Assembly: GCF_009905605.1 (NCBI RefSeq)
Contig: NZ_JAAAKZ010000030.1
Coordinates: 1-43,252 of the forward strand
Direction: 5' to 3'
Length of the DNA stretch: 43,252 nucleotides
Source of the DNA: Runella sp. CRIBMP
GTDB taxonomy: Bacteria; Bacteroidota; Bacteroidia; Cytophagales; Spirosomataceae
The position numbers were made by a program, and so were the translations under genes. The notes below the pieces were generated by a model, which saw only the letters and a list, made by a program, of their open reading frames with translations, did not search any database and was not told the DNA's origin. Shown here piece by piece: positions 1 to 8,122 of the stretch (positions within the stretch are counted from its first letter, which is position 1; the number at the start of each line of letters is the position of its first letter).

Positions 1-93
1 TGTCAGGGATATTCCATTCTTCTTATTTAGATTGACGAAATTATATGCTTAGCTTCCCCAAGAATTCAGCTTGAGCCTGTTTAAGTTGCAGTA

Positions 94-126
94 TCGGTTT
101 AAACATTTTCAAAATGTTTAAACCGA
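94..126. repeat. 33-bp near-perfect palindrome containing GTTTAAAC
   Basis: Two 16-base arms are exact reverse complements around a single C at 110. The octamer GTTTAAAC occurs in each arm (97-104 and 116-123) and again just outside at 135-142. The element lies between the tRNA-Asn terminator and whatever gene lies left of the window. It could be an operator for a dimeric regulator or the terminator hairpin of a gene off the left edge. No clear T-run follows it directly on either strand, so I favour neither reading. Confidence 0.6.
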
Positions 127-153
127 ATTTTATTGTTTAAACTAAAGTGCAAC

Positions 154-185
154 AAAAAAACCTGACAATCTGTTGATTATCAGGC
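154..185 (-). terminator. Intrinsic terminator of tRNA-Asn
   Basis: Read on the minus strand, a 9-bp stem (CCTGATAAT pairing with ATTGTCAGG, one G-T pair) with loop CAACAG is followed by seven T residues. It begins 11 bases after the 3' end of the tRNA and ends that transcript. Confidence 0.85.
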
Positions 186-196
186 TTTTACTTGAG

Positions 197-270
197 CTCC
201 CGAGGCTGGGCTCGAACCAGCGACCCTCTGATTAACAGTCAGATGCTCTAACCGACTGAGCTACTCGGGA
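197..270 (-). tRNA. tRNA-Asn (anticodon GTT)
   Basis: A 74-base cloverleaf on the minus strand. The acceptor stem is TCCCGAG/CTCGGGA with discriminator G. The D arm contains AGCTCAGTCGGTTAGAGC. The anticodon stem TCTGA/TCAGA closes the loop CTGTTAA with anticodon GTT. The T arm contains GGTTCGAGCC. CCA is not encoded. It stands alone as a tRNA, downstream of the glycosyltransferase-rsmG-PH gene run on the same strand, with its own promoter and terminator. tRNA genes are frequent integration targets, but no att-like repeat of its 3' end is visible elsewhere in the window. Confidence 0.97.
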
Positions 271-306
271 ATTGGGACACCTACGTCGTTTCCGATTTTG
301 GTGGTG

Positions 307-337
307 CAAAAGTAAGTAGTTCAGTATTTCAATGCAA
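307..337 (-). promoter_or_regulatory. Promoter of tRNA-Asn, Bacteroidota type
   Basis: On the minus strand TACTTTTG (314 to 307) matches the TAnnTTTG -7 consensus exactly. A TTG at 337-335 lies 20 bases upstream in the -33 position. The predicted start is around 300, about 30 bases before the mature tRNA 5' end at 270. Confidence 0.65.
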
Positions 338-454
338 GAACTTTTTGAAAAAACTTTACTCCTTTTTCGCTTATTGCCTGACATTCTATGGGTTAAACCT
401 TCCAAAAATGATACATAAATTAATCACTAGTGGGTAGAAAAGGGTCAAAACTTC

Positions 455-730
455 CTAAACTCGCTCCAAAATAAGCGCCTTGATGCGCTGTGCATCACTT
501 TTTGTGAAATTTTCAATGACAATTTCGGGCCTTGCGCGAGGAATAACGCGGATGGTTGCGAAGAACATGCCACTGTCAATCTCTACGCCAGAAATATCGC
601 TGTAAAACACAAATTGCTCGGTCCCACCAATGAGTTTTCTCATTTTAAAACTTACACCTTTGTCGGTCAACTGAACCTCATTCGGCCTAACGGGGTCTTT
701 TATACTGCTTGATTTGAATACTTCGTTCAT
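455..730 (-). CDS. Small PH-domain-like protein (91 aa), function unknown
   Basis: I cannot name this gene. The 91 residues have no signal peptide or membrane segment. The pattern of a basic, beta-rich stretch (VSFKMRKLIGG, then FVFYSDISGVEI, then IRVIPRARPEIVIENF) ending in a helix (KSDAQRIKALILERV) resembles short bacterial PH-like folds, in which beta strands are capped by a C-terminal helix. That assignment is by eye only. The ATG at 730 lies 33 bases after the rsmG stop on the same strand, so it is probably the last gene of a glycosyltransferase-rsmG-PH transcript. There is no terminator directly after it, only AT-rich sequence leading to the tRNA promoter. Confidence 0.7.
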   Translation of the reverse strand: MNEVFKSSSIKDPVRPNEVQLTDKGVSFKMRKLIGGTEQFVFYSDISGVEIDSGMFFATIRVIPRARPEIVIENFTKSDAQRIKALILERV

Positions 731-763
731 GAGTTTAAAATTTAACGTATAATAGATAGGATA

Positions 764-1396
764 CTATCCTATGGGTACATAAACTATTTTTTTTGTCTCA
801 AAAAATTCTTCCTCAAAGAAATCTTGAAGCTCAAAGATACGGCTTTTGCGCTTTAATTCGGCCAACTCTTCATCCAAATCGCCTCCCTTCAGTGCTAAAA
901 TACCGTTTGTGATGGGGTGAACATGATTACGGCTGATTTTACTCCGCACCCAACTATACAGTGGAGCAATGCGCGTCACTGCCCGCGTAACCACAAAATC
1001 GTAGTCTCCATCGGCCTGTTCGGCCCTGCAATGTTCGGCTCGAACATTTTTTAAGTCAAGGGCATTGGCGATTTCTTGCACAACTTTGATTTTTTTTCCG
1101 ATGCTATCCACCAAATGGAACTCCGACTCAGGGAATAGAATTGCCAACGGAATCCCGGGAAATCCGCCACCAGTACCTACATCTAAAATATTGGAAAACT
1201 CTCTGAATTTTACCACTTTGGCAATGCTCAGCGAGTGTAGTACGTGGCGCTCATAAAGATTCTCTACGTCTTGCCGCGAAATAACATTAATCTGTGCGTT
1301 CCAGAAGGCATACAGCTCTTGCAGTTGCCCAAACTGGGCTTTTTGCTGAGGCGATAACTTGGGGAAATATTTTTCTACTATTTGCATATCATTCAT
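764..1396 (-). CDS. rsmG: 16S rRNA (guanine-527-N7)-methyltransferase RsmG
   Basis: RsmG (GidB) uses S-adenosylmethionine to methylate N7 of G527 in the 530 loop of 16S rRNA; loss of this modification gives low-level streptomycin resistance in other bacteria. The 210-residue length is normal for the family. The Rossmann SAM-binding loop is DVGTGGGFPGIPLAI, preceded by the family's N-terminal helix with NVISR and ERHVLHSL, and followed by the acidic strand end HLVDSIGKK. The region VVTRAVTRIAPLYSW is the conserved ARA-type segment. The ATG at 1396 is 23 bases after the upstream glycosyltransferase stop, so the two are probably co-transcribed. A second in-frame ATG three codons on (MQIVEKY) is possible. 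Confidence 0.96.
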   Translation of the reverse strand: MNDMQIVEKYFPKLSPQQKAQFGQLQELYAFWNAQINVISRQDVENLYERHVLHSLSIAKVVKFREFSNILDVGTGGGFPGIPLAILFPESEFHLVDSIGKKIKVVQEIANALDLKNVRAEHCRAEQADGDYDFVVTRAVTRIAPLYSWVRSKISRNHVHPITNGILALKGGDLDEELAELKRKSRIFELQDFFEEEFFETKKIVYVPIG

Positions 1397-1419
1397 GTTT
1401 TTACTGATTCATTTGGGTA

Positions 1420-2592
1420 TTACCTCCATCTTACTTTCTTACGTCGATTGTACCACATTACAAACGACATTACAAAATAATAGACAAAGAGCGTCACGTC
1501 CATCAACGGAATCACAAACCAACCTACTGATTTGTAAAGTTTGCGGGAGGCAAGGCCCAGTACAATCCATTGTGACACAAGACGTATACTAAAAAGTACG
1601 CCTATGATGATGATATAAGCAAGCAAAGCCGGATAATTCCATAAGCAACCTAAAAGCAATCCTAAAAATAACATCCACGACAGTACATGCGTACCTGACA
1701 ATACCGCTAAACGAATTTTATTGCCCCTTTTATAGTATTTGCTAACTGACAAATGTCGTTTCTTCTGTCGATACCAATCTTTCCACGTTGTTTTGGGGAT
1801 GGAAACCATAAATGTATCGGCGTTTAGGCAAACAGCCGTATTGTGCCCAGTAGCAATTTCATTCATCAACAAATCATCGTCACCACCCATAACCCGTAAA
1901 TGCGTATAAAAGCCTTTGTTTTGGGTAAAAAGCGACTTTCTGTACATTAAATTCCTGCCTACTGCCATGTAAGGCTTTCCTGCCAAGGCTAAGGATAGGT
2001 ATTGAATAGCCACATAAAATGTTTCAAAACGAATCAAGCGATTGAGAAAGCCGTCGAGCTTTTGGTAAGGGGAAAATCCAATAACTATCTGCTTCTCCTC
2101 CGTAAGACAGGCCGCCATCCCTTTAATCCACTGATCGGTTGTTGGCCGACAATCTGCATCGGTCAATAATATTACATCATGCTTCGCGCCTCGCACTGCG
2201 GTTGTAACAGCGTACTTTTTGGGCGTAACGTGGTCGTATTCTTGCCTGATATGTACAAAACGAACCTTGTTCCAGACGGTTGCTTCCTCTTCGGCAAATT
2301 CTTCAGTTCCGTCCCACGAACGATCATTCATCACAACCACCTCATAGTTAGGATAGTCTTGCTCGTTGAGCATGGGCAACAACTCCTGTAAATTTTCCAG
2401 CTCATTGTGTGCACAAACCACAACCGTTACAGCAGGCCATCGTTCTTTCTCAAGCGGAGGCTGTTGAAAAAGAAGTTTCGCAAATACGAACAGGATATAA
2501 TACAATTGAACTAAGACAATTACGACAAACAGGCCTAGTAAAATGTTTAAGAAAGGATAAAGGAACCAATTGGTCGAGTAGAATATATCCAT
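1420..2592 (-). CDS. Membrane glycosyltransferase, family 2
   Basis: A processive-type GT-A glycosyltransferase at the inner membrane, transferring sugar from a nucleotide donor to a lipid or polysaccharide acceptor. One N-terminal membrane helix (about residues 8-32) is followed by the GT2 domain: VTVVVCAHNELENL, EVVVMNDRSWDGT, the metal-binding DxD in LLTDADCRP, the acceptor-site GGDDDLL and the RQKKRHLS segment in the place of the QxxRW motif. Three or so membrane helices close the protein. I chose the ATG at 2592 (390 residues) over a TTG at 2613, because a TATATTTG -7 element at 2618-2611 overlaps that TTG. It heads the run that continues to rsmG. The sugar and acceptor cannot be told from sequence. 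Confidence 0.9.
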   Translation of the reverse strand: MDIFYSTNWFLYPFLNILLGLFVVIVLVQLYYILFVFAKLLFQQPPLEKERWPAVTVVVCAHNELENLQELLPMLNEQDYPNYEVVVMNDRSWDGTEEFAEEEATVWNKVRFVHIRQEYDHVTPKKYAVTTAVRGAKHDVILLTDADCRPTTDQWIKGMAACLTEEKQIVIGFSPYQKLDGFLNRLIRFETFYVAIQYLSLALAGKPYMAVGRNLMYRKSLFTQNKGFYTHLRVMGGDDDLLMNEIATGHNTAVCLNADTFMVSIPKTTWKDWYRQKKRHLSVSKYYKRGNKIRLAVLSGTHVLSWMLFLGLLLGCLWNYPALLAYIIIIGVLFSIRLVSQWIVLGLASRKLYKSVGWFVIPLMDVTLFVYYFVMSFVMWYNRRKKVRWR

Positions 2593-2610
2593 GCGGTAGT
2601 AAAAAGTTCG

Positions 2611-2618
2611 CAAATATA
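2611..2618 (-). promoter_or_regulatory. -7 element of the glycosyltransferase-rsmG operon
   Basis: TATATTTG on the minus strand is an exact TAnnTTTG match 19 bases upstream of the chosen ATG. No good -33 TTTG is seen. The divergent tgt promoter is about 56 bases away. Confidence 0.5.
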
Positions 2619-2673
2619 ACAGGGGTTGGGCAGATGCTAAAGACCTGATGATAGATTAAATCATATAGTATTC

Positions 2674-2681
2674 TAATTTTG
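2674..2681 (+). promoter_or_regulatory. -7 element of tgt
   Basis: TAATTTTG matches TAnnTTTG exactly, 24 bases upstream of the tgt ATG, which would leave a short leader. No convincing -33 element is present. Confidence 0.5.
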
Positions 2682-2705
2682 TGCCTCAAAAGTTAATTCA
2701 CTTTC

Positions 2706-3839
2706 ATGAAATTCGATATTATTCATAAAGATTCTGGTACCAAGGCCAGAGCTGGAGTGATTCAGACCGACCATGGTACCATTCAAACTCCCATTTTTAT
2801 GCCCGTTGGTACCGCTGGTACTGTCAAGGCAGTACACCAGCGTGAATTAAGGGATGATATAAAGGCACAGATTATTTTAGGCAATACCTACCATCTGTAT
2901 TTACGCCCAGGGTTGGATATTTTAGAAAAGGCGGGCGGACTACACCGCTTTAATGGATGGGACAGACCTATTTTAACCGATAGCGGTGGTTATCAGGTCT
3001 ATTCGTTGGCAAAAACAGGACGTAAAATCAGCGAAGAGGGCGTAAAATTCAAATCGCATATCGACGGGTCTACCCACTTTTTTACTCCCGAGGGCGTCAT
3101 GGATATTCAACGCCGAATCGGTGCGGACATTATTATGGCTTTTGACGAATGTACACCTTACCCATGTGACTTTTCCTACGCAAGGACGTCTATGGATATG
3201 ACACACCGCTGGTTGAAGCGCTGTTGCGACCGTTTTGACAATACACAGTCTATTTATGGCTACCAACAAACGCTATTCCCCATTGTTCAGGGGAGCGTTT
3301 ACAAGGACCTAAGAATACAATCAGCGGAGTTTATTGCCGGCATGGAGCGAGAAGGCAATGCTATTGGAGGATTATCAGTGGGTGAACCCGCCGAAGATAT
3401 GTACGAAATGACTGAGTTGGTTTGTGGTATTTTACCCGCTAATAAGCCCCGTTACCTGATGGGCGTAGGCACCCCAGAAAATATTTTGGAGAGCATTGCA
3501 TTAGGTATCGATATGTTTGACTGTGTTATGCCTACCCGGAACGCCCGGCATGGTATTTTATACACCACAGAAGGAGTGATAAATATTAAAAATGAGAAGT
3601 GGAAAGATGATTTTAGTCCTATTGATGAGCGTTTAGGGGGCTACGTAAGCACTTCTTACACAAAAGGCTATTTAAGGCACCTCATCAAATCAGAAGAAAT
3701 CCTTGGGGCACAGATTGCAAGTGTACATAATTTAAGTTTTTATTTATGGCTTGTAGGACAGGCGCGGGAGCAAATTATTGCGGGAACATTCCCTCTTTGG
3801 AAGGCTGAGGTTTTGAGAAAATTAACGTGCAGGCTTTGA
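2706..3839 (+). CDS. tgt: Queuine/preQ1 tRNA-ribosyltransferase (Tgt) lacking the zinc cysteines
   Basis: Tgt exchanges guanine-34 for preQ1 in the GUN anticodons of tRNA Asp, Asn, His and Tyr. The 377 residues cover the full TIM barrel. Visible motifs are TDSGGYQVYSL with the catalytic Asp at residue 92, GGLSVGEP, PRYLMGVGTPENIL and the nucleophile Asp272 in MFDCVMPTRNARHG. The bacterial zinc site is normally C-x-C-x2-C followed by a His. Here the aligned stretch ERLGGYVSTSYTKGYLRHL has no cysteine, while the His (341, in SVHNLSFY) is kept. I recall similar loss in other Bacteroidota Tgt proteins, so this is probably lineage-typical and not a damaged gene. It has its own promoter; the nearest tRNA gene, tRNA-Asn, encodes one of its substrates. 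Confidence 0.95.
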   Translation: MKFDIIHKDSGTKARAGVIQTDHGTIQTPIFMPVGTAGTVKAVHQRELRDDIKAQIILGNTYHLYLRPGLDILEKAGGLHRFNGWDRPILTDSGGYQVYSLAKTGRKISEEGVKFKSHIDGSTHFFTPEGVMDIQRRIGADIIMAFDECTPYPCDFSYARTSMDMTHRWLKRCCDRFDNTQSIYGYQQTLFPIVQGSVYKDLRIQSAEFIAGMEREGNAIGGLSVGEPAEDMYEMTELVCGILPANKPRYLMGVGTPENILESIALGIDMFDCVMPTRNARHGILYTTEGVINIKNEKWKDDFSPIDERLGGYVSTSYTKGYLRHLIKSEEILGAQIASVHNLSFYLWLVGQAREQIIAGTFPLWKAEVLRKLTCRL

Positions 3840-3881
3840 AAGCTGGTAAAAAAGAATTTTCTTTAGAGTATCAAAATATTT

Positions 3882-3911
3882 TTTGAAATAAAAATTGAAT
3901 CCATACTTTTG
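3882..3911 (+). promoter_or_regulatory. Strong Bacteroidota promoter for the OmpA-family gene
   Basis: TTTG at 3882-3885 and TACTTTTG at 3904-3911 are separated by 18 bases, both exact matches. The predicted start near 3918 lies downstream of a theoretical TTG codon at 3909, which rules that codon out and supports translation from 4005 after a leader of about 85 bases. Confidence 0.75.
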
Positions 3912-4004
3912 TTGGCGAATCTGGTCAGGAAAGACTATTTTTGCGATAGTAGAATTTATAGGTATAGTGAAACGTATCCCCCTTATTCAACAAAAAGGTT
4001 TATT

Positions 4005-5516
4005 ATGAAAAAAGTATCTCTGCTTGTCACATTCGTATTGTTGGGATTCTGTTTGCTTGAAACTCAAGCGCAGTACAATCCAAAGGCTCCTTACGAAGGC
4101 CCCTACAAGCTGAACACTTGGTCTTTAAGTGCTTATCTTGGTCCAAGTCAATTTTACGGCGATTTACGTGAATATGACTTCTTCCCAGTAGGTACTAATA
4201 ATTTTGACAGCCGTTCAGAACGTGGAACCATGCATTTTGGTGTATCTCTTGGAAAACAACTCACCTACCTCTTTGGGGCAAGATTGGACGTTGGTGCAGG
4301 AAATTTGAAAGGGATGAAACGCCGTATCTACCAATCTTACTTTAATGCCAATTATTTCCAAGCCGACCTCTCAGCCACTGTAAACATTAAAGGTCTTCTT
4401 TTTGGACCCACAAAATTGAAACGCTGGAAAATGGATGTGTATGCTGGTGCTGGTCAAGTTTGGTTCAAATCTACCGCCTATCAGTTAGGGTCTGGACGTT
4501 TGCAACGCCGCTCTGATGATTCACCTACACTGCGTAACAATACCACTGAACTCAATAAGAAAGCTTCTTCTTATACACAGGAATGGGTTATCCCTGTTGG
4601 ATTCAGTACTTCTTACGAACTAACAAAATCGCTTGATTTAGGTCTTGATTTTCGTTTGAACAACGTAAATACTGAAAAATTGGATGCAACCGTAGGTGGT
4701 GACGCTTCCTCTATTTATGATGGCCCAACGGGTGGTCGCTTGTATGAAGGTGGCGATGCCAACAACTTCCTAGGAACCCCTAAAGGAAGTTCAGCCCTCG
4801 ATAAATATGGCTACCTTGCCGTAACATTGACTTACAAACTAGGTAAAAACCCATTACGTGTAGAGAAGAAAAACGGCAAGTGGGCGTATGACTTTAACGC
4901 ACTTGATGCTGGCAAAGGTTTTTATCACTTGCGTTATACCGATCCTAAGTTGCTCGTAAAACCACCAAGAATTCTTTCATTGGCTGAAATTGATTCAATT
5001 GCGAAAGCCAATAAACCTAAAGAAATTGATCCTCGTTTGTTGCAAGATACAGATAACGATGGTGTTTCTGACTACTTCGATAAAGAGCCTAACACTCCAG
5101 CTGGAAGTATCGTAACGGGTGCTGGTCAGAAAATTGATTTTGATAAATATGTAAGAGACGCCCTTCCTGGCATGGCTTGCAATGAAATATTTGCCAACAT
5201 ATTGTTCGACACCGATAAAGCAATCATCAAACCAGAGTTTTATGACTTGCTCAATAAAGTGGTTGAGTTGATGAACAAAACCCAATGCCGCTTGCAAATG
5301 GCTGGCCACGCTGACCGCCGTGCTTCAGACCGCTACAACGTAGCTCTTTCTGAACGCCGCGTAAATGCCGTAAAACAATACCTCGCGCAAGCAGGCTTGA
5401 AAGATCCAAACCGCATTGTTGTTGACGCTTACGGTTCATTTAAGCCAATTGCTGACAACGGAACAGTAGACGGATTGAAGAAAAACCGTCGCGTAGAATT
5501 GAAATTAATGCCTTAA
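4005..5516 (+). CDS. OmpA-family outer membrane protein with TSP3 repeat
   Basis: A 503-residue envelope protein anchoring the outer membrane to peptidoglycan. A signal peptide (MKKVSLLVTFVLLGF, cleavage after TQAQ) precedes an N-terminal barrel-like domain (about 25-290) rich in aromatic-ended strands such as WSLSAYLGPSQFYGDLR and YLAVTLTYKLG. A thrombospondin type 3 calcium-binding stretch (DTDNDGVSDYFDKEPNTP) follows. The C-terminal OmpA/MotB domain has ILFDTDKAIIKPEFYDLL, GHADRRASDRYNVALSERR and KKNRRVELKLMP. Proteins with this layout are common in Bacteroidota, and some (PorE-like) belong to type IX secretion and gliding complexes; that role is only a possibility here. The start at 4005 is set by the signal peptide and the promoter. 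It is monocistronic, ended by a long hairpin. Confidence 0.92.
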   Translation: MKKVSLLVTFVLLGFCLLETQAQYNPKAPYEGPYKLNTWSLSAYLGPSQFYGDLREYDFFPVGTNNFDSRSERGTMHFGVSLGKQLTYLFGARLDVGAGNLKGMKRRIYQSYFNANYFQADLSATVNIKGLLFGPTKLKRWKMDVYAGAGQVWFKSTAYQLGSGRLQRRSDDSPTLRNNTTELNKKASSYTQEWVIPVGFSTSYELTKSLDLGLDFRLNNVNTEKLDATVGGDASSIYDGPTGGRLYEGGDANNFLGTPKGSSALDKYGYLAVTLTYKLGKNPLRVEKKNGKWAYDFNALDAGKGFYHLRYTDPKLLVKPPRILSLAEIDSIAKANKPKEIDPRLLQDTDNDGVSDYFDKEPNTPAGSIVTGAGQKIDFDKYVRDALPGMACNEIFANILFDTDKAIIKPEFYDLLNKVVELMNKTQCRLQMAGHADRRASDRYNVALSERRVNAVKQYLAQAGLKDPNRIVVDAYGSFKPIADNGTVDGLKKNRRVELKLMP

Positions 5517-5529
5517 TATCTAAAGGCCC

Positions 5530-5573
5530 CCAAATGAAAAGACCTTGGCAAACGTCAAGGTCTTTTCATTTGG
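5530..5573 (+). terminator. Hairpin terminator after the OmpA-family gene
   Basis: Perfect 18-bp arms (CCAAATGAAAAGACCTTG and its complement) enclose an 8-base loop, 14 bases after the stop codon. There is no T-run on the plus side. The right arm overlaps the probable -33 TTTG of the next promoter. Confidence 0.75.
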
Positions 5574-5601
5574 CACTAACCATACACGTATTGTATCTTT
5601 A
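5569..5601 (+). promoter_or_regulatory. Probable promoter of the nucleotide-sugar dehydrogenase
   Basis: TTTG (5569-5572) lies 21 bases before TATCTTTA (5594-5601), one base off TAnnTTTG. The start codon is at 5622. The -33 element sits inside the right arm of the preceding terminator hairpin. Confidence 0.4.
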
Positions 5602-5621
5602 CGGTCAGATTAATAAACAAA

Positions 5622-6911
5622 ATGTATCAGCAACTCCTCCAGAAAGAGAAACAAATAGCAATTATTGGCCTTGGATATGTAGGACTTCCTATTGCTTTAG
5701 AATTTGCCAAGTATTTTCGAGTCATTGGATTTGATATTAATCAACATCGTATTGATATGATGAGGGCTGGCCAAGACCCTTCCAATGAATTGGATTCAAC
5801 TGTTTTTGAGGATAAGGACATCTTCTTTACGGCCAATCCCGACGATTTACAACAGGCTCATTTTTTTATTGTAGCCGTTCCTACCCCCGTTGATGATTAC
5901 AAAGTGCCTGATTTGAAACCCCTCATCGGGGCGTCGCACGCGATTGGCAAAGCACTAAAAAAAGGTGATTACGTTATTTATGAGTCAACCGTCTATCCAG
6001 GTTGTACCGAAGAAGATTGTTTGCCAATTTTGGAAGCCGAATCTGGGCTGACATTAGGGGAAGATTTCAAAATCGGTTACTCACCAGAACGAATCAATCC
6101 TGGTGACAAAGAACGCACCATTGATAAAATCCTGAAAATAGTCTCTGGAAGTGATGCCGAAGCGTTGGAAGAAATTGCCCAAGTCTATGGCAAAATCATC
6201 ACCGCAGGGATATACAAAGCCCCTACCATCAAAGTGGCTGAAGCCGCCAAAGTAATCGAAAATACCCAACGCGACCTCAATATCTCGTTGATGAATGAGT
6301 TGGCCATTATTTTTGACATGATGGGAATTGATACCAAAGATGTGATTGAAGCAGCGGGGACCAAATGGAATTTTATTAAACTATACCCTGGCTTGGTAGG
6401 AGGGCATTGCATCGGTGTTGATCCGTATTATCTGCTCTATAAGGCTAAAAAATTAGGCTACGATCCGCAAGTAATCCACAGTGGGCGACGTATCAATGAC
6501 GGTATGCCTGGGTTTATCGCTAAACGATTGGTACAGATGTTGATTCAAAAGGGAAAAAGCCCTCAGAATGCCAAAGTACTGATGATGGGGATTACATTTA
6601 AGGAAAATGTCTCGGATATTCGTAACTCAAAAGTGGCGGATTTAGTCAAAGAACTGATGAGCTTCTCCATCAATGTGCACCTTGTTGACCCGTATGCGTC
6701 CCCCAATGAGGTCGCCCATGAATATGGATTGACACTCATTGATAAGCCGTCCAAAGACTATGATGCAGTTATTGTTTCGGTAGGACATGACGGATATAAA
6801 ACACTGGATATTAACTATTTCAAGTCTATTATGAATACTGAGCCGATTTTGATGGACCTGAAAGGAATGTATAAAAATACGGAGGAAAATATAACGTATT
6901 GGAGGTTGTAA
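5622..6911 (+). CDS. UDP-N-acetylhexosamine 6-dehydrogenase (TviB/WbpO type)
   Basis: An NAD-dependent enzyme oxidising C6 of a UDP-N-acetylhexosamine to a uronic acid for capsule or O-antigen synthesis. The 429 residues show the N-terminal Rossmann motif IGLGYVGLPIALEFA, then VAVPTPVDD, the linker YESTVYPGCTEEDCLPIL and GYSPERINPGD, which is typical of the TviB/WbpO/CapL group. The catalytic Cys263 lies in GLVGGHCIGVDPYYL, and the C-terminal UDP-binding half carries MGITFKENVSDIRNSK. The substrate (UDP-GlcNAc or UDP-GalNAc) cannot be fixed from sequence. The next gene makes UDP-galactofuranose, so the two probably feed the same surface polysaccharide, although no other glycan genes surround them. 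A theoretical ORF at 5534 in another frame is discarded. Confidence 0.93.
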   Translation: MYQQLLQKEKQIAIIGLGYVGLPIALEFAKYFRVIGFDINQHRIDMMRAGQDPSNELDSTVFEDKDIFFTANPDDLQQAHFFIVAVPTPVDDYKVPDLKPLIGASHAIGKALKKGDYVIYESTVYPGCTEEDCLPILEAESGLTLGEDFKIGYSPERINPGDKERTIDKILKIVSGSDAEALEEIAQVYGKIITAGIYKAPTIKVAEAAKVIENTQRDLNISLMNELAIIFDMMGIDTKDVIEAAGTKWNFIKLYPGLVGGHCIGVDPYYLLYKAKKLGYDPQVIHSGRRINDGMPGFIAKRLVQMLIQKGKSPQNAKVLMMGITFKENVSDIRNSKVADLVKELMSFSINVHLVDPYASPNEVAHEYGLTLIDKPSKDYDAVIVSVGHDGYKTLDINYFKSIMNTEPILMDLKGMYKNTEENITYWRL

Positions 6912-6991
6912 ACAATCATTCTCCACCTGAAATAAATTTTTAGATAGCCCCAAAACGAAAGGCTATACTATTGGGCCATAAACAAAAAAAT

Positions 6992-8092
6992 ATGTACGAT
7001 TATCTTATTGTGGGTGCAGGGCTATTTGGTAATGTATGGGCACACGAAGCGACCAAAAGAGGGAAAAAATGCTTAGTGGTAGACCGCCGGAACCACATTG
7101 GCGGAAATACTTACTGCGAAAATGTAGAAGGAATTAACGTTCATTACTACGGTGCGCACATTTTTCACACCAATGATAAAGACATTTGGGATTATGTCAA
7201 CTCATTTGTAGAATTTAACCGTTATACCAATTCGCCCGTGGCAAATTATTACGGTGAACTCTACAATTTGCCCTTCAATATGAATACTTTCTACCAAATG
7301 TGGAAGGTACGTACTCCGGAAGAAGCAAAAGCAAAAATTCAGGAACAAATTGAAGCTGCCAATATCAAAGAGCCTAAAAATCTGGAAGAACAGGCCATCT
7401 CATTGGTAGGAACCGACATCTACGAAAAACTCATTAAAAGCTACACCGAAAAACAATGGGGACGTAAGTGTGTAGATTTGCCAGCTTTTATTATCAAGCG
7501 CCTGCCAGTCCGGTTTACGTTTGATAACAACTATTTTAACGACCGTTATCAGGGGATTCCGATTGGCGGCTATAATAAACTCAACGAAGCCTTGTTGGAA
7601 GGAATTGATGTGCGTTTAGGCGTAGATTACTTTAAAAACCGAGCAGAATTGGATGCATCGGCCAAGCAAATTGTGTATACGGGCCAATTAGATGAGTATT
7701 TTGATTTTAAACTCGGCTATCTGGAATACCGTAGCCTGCGTTTTGAACATCAAACGTTGGATACCCCCAACCATCAAGGTAATGCGGTGGTCAATTATAC
7801 CGACGGAGAAACAGCTTATACGCGAATCATTGAACACAAGCATTTTGAGTTTGGGACGCAAGATAAAACGGTCATTACACACGAATATCCGCAAGAGTGG
7901 ACGCCGGGTCAGGAACCTTATTATCCTGTAAATGACGATAAAAACGATAAGCTATTACGTGAATACCGTAAACTAGTCGACGCAGAAACGAATGTGATTT
8001 TTGGCGGACGCTTGGCAGAATATCGTTATTATGACATGCACCAAGTGATTGGGTCGGCCCTTGCAAAAGTTCGGAAACATTTTGGAGAATAA
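6992..8092 (+). CDS. glf: UDP-galactopyranose mutase
   Basis: A flavoenzyme interconverting UDP-galactopyranose and UDP-galactofuranose, the donor for galactofuranose in surface glycans. The FAD-binding motif VGAGLFGNVWAHEA lies at the N-terminus, followed by DRRNHIGGNTYCE and the substrate/flavin region HYYGAHIFHTND. YTEKQWG, PAFIIKRLPVRFTFDNNYFNDRYQ (given here by its ends: residues roughly 165-190) and the C-terminal GGRLAEYRYYDMHQVIGSAL are hallmark stretches. The ATG at 6992 gives 366 residues; a TTG at 6971 would lie inside a near-consensus -7 box (TACTATTG, 6966-6973), so I reject it. It lies 80 bases after the dehydrogenase stop. Confidence 0.95.
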   Translation: MYDYLIVGAGLFGNVWAHEATKRGKKCLVVDRRNHIGGNTYCENVEGINVHYYGAHIFHTNDKDIWDYVNSFVEFNRYTNSPVANYYGELYNLPFNMNTFYQMWKVRTPEEAKAKIQEQIEAANIKEPKNLEEQAISLVGTDIYEKLIKSYTEKQWGRKCVDLPAFIIKRLPVRFTFDNNYFNDRYQGIPIGGYNKLNEALLEGIDVRLGVDYFKNRAELDASAKQIVYTGQLDEYFDFKLGYLEYRSLRFEHQTLDTPNHQGNAVVNYTDGETAYTRIIEHKHFEFGTQDKTVITHEYPQEWTPGQEPYYPVNDDKNDKLLREYRKLVDAETNVIFGGRLAEYRYYDMHQVIGSALAKVRKHFGE

Positions 8093-8096
8093 AAAA

Positions 8097-8122
8097 AAAG
8101 AATTATATTCGTATAGTTCTTT
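8097..8122. terminator. UUCG hairpin just after glf
   Basis: An 11-bp stem with one wobble pair closes a TTCG tetraloop immediately after the glf stop codon. It is flanked by a run of A on the left, which is a T-run on the minus strand, and by only CTTT on the right. It may stop plus-strand transcripts weakly and minus-strand transcripts well. Confidence 0.55.

Noticed and set aside
197-270. tRNA-Asn as the attachment site of an integrated element
   Set aside because: No integrase gene and no second copy of the tRNA 3' end are present in the window, and the neighbours are housekeeping genes.
2450-2689. 79-residue minus-strand reading frame overlapping the start of the glycosyltransferase
   Set aside because: It overlaps the true gene in another frame, spans its promoter and has no family-like pattern.
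5534-5734. 66-residue plus-strand frame starting in the OmpA-gene terminator
   Set aside because: It begins inside a hairpin and runs out of frame into the nucleotide-sugar dehydrogenase gene.
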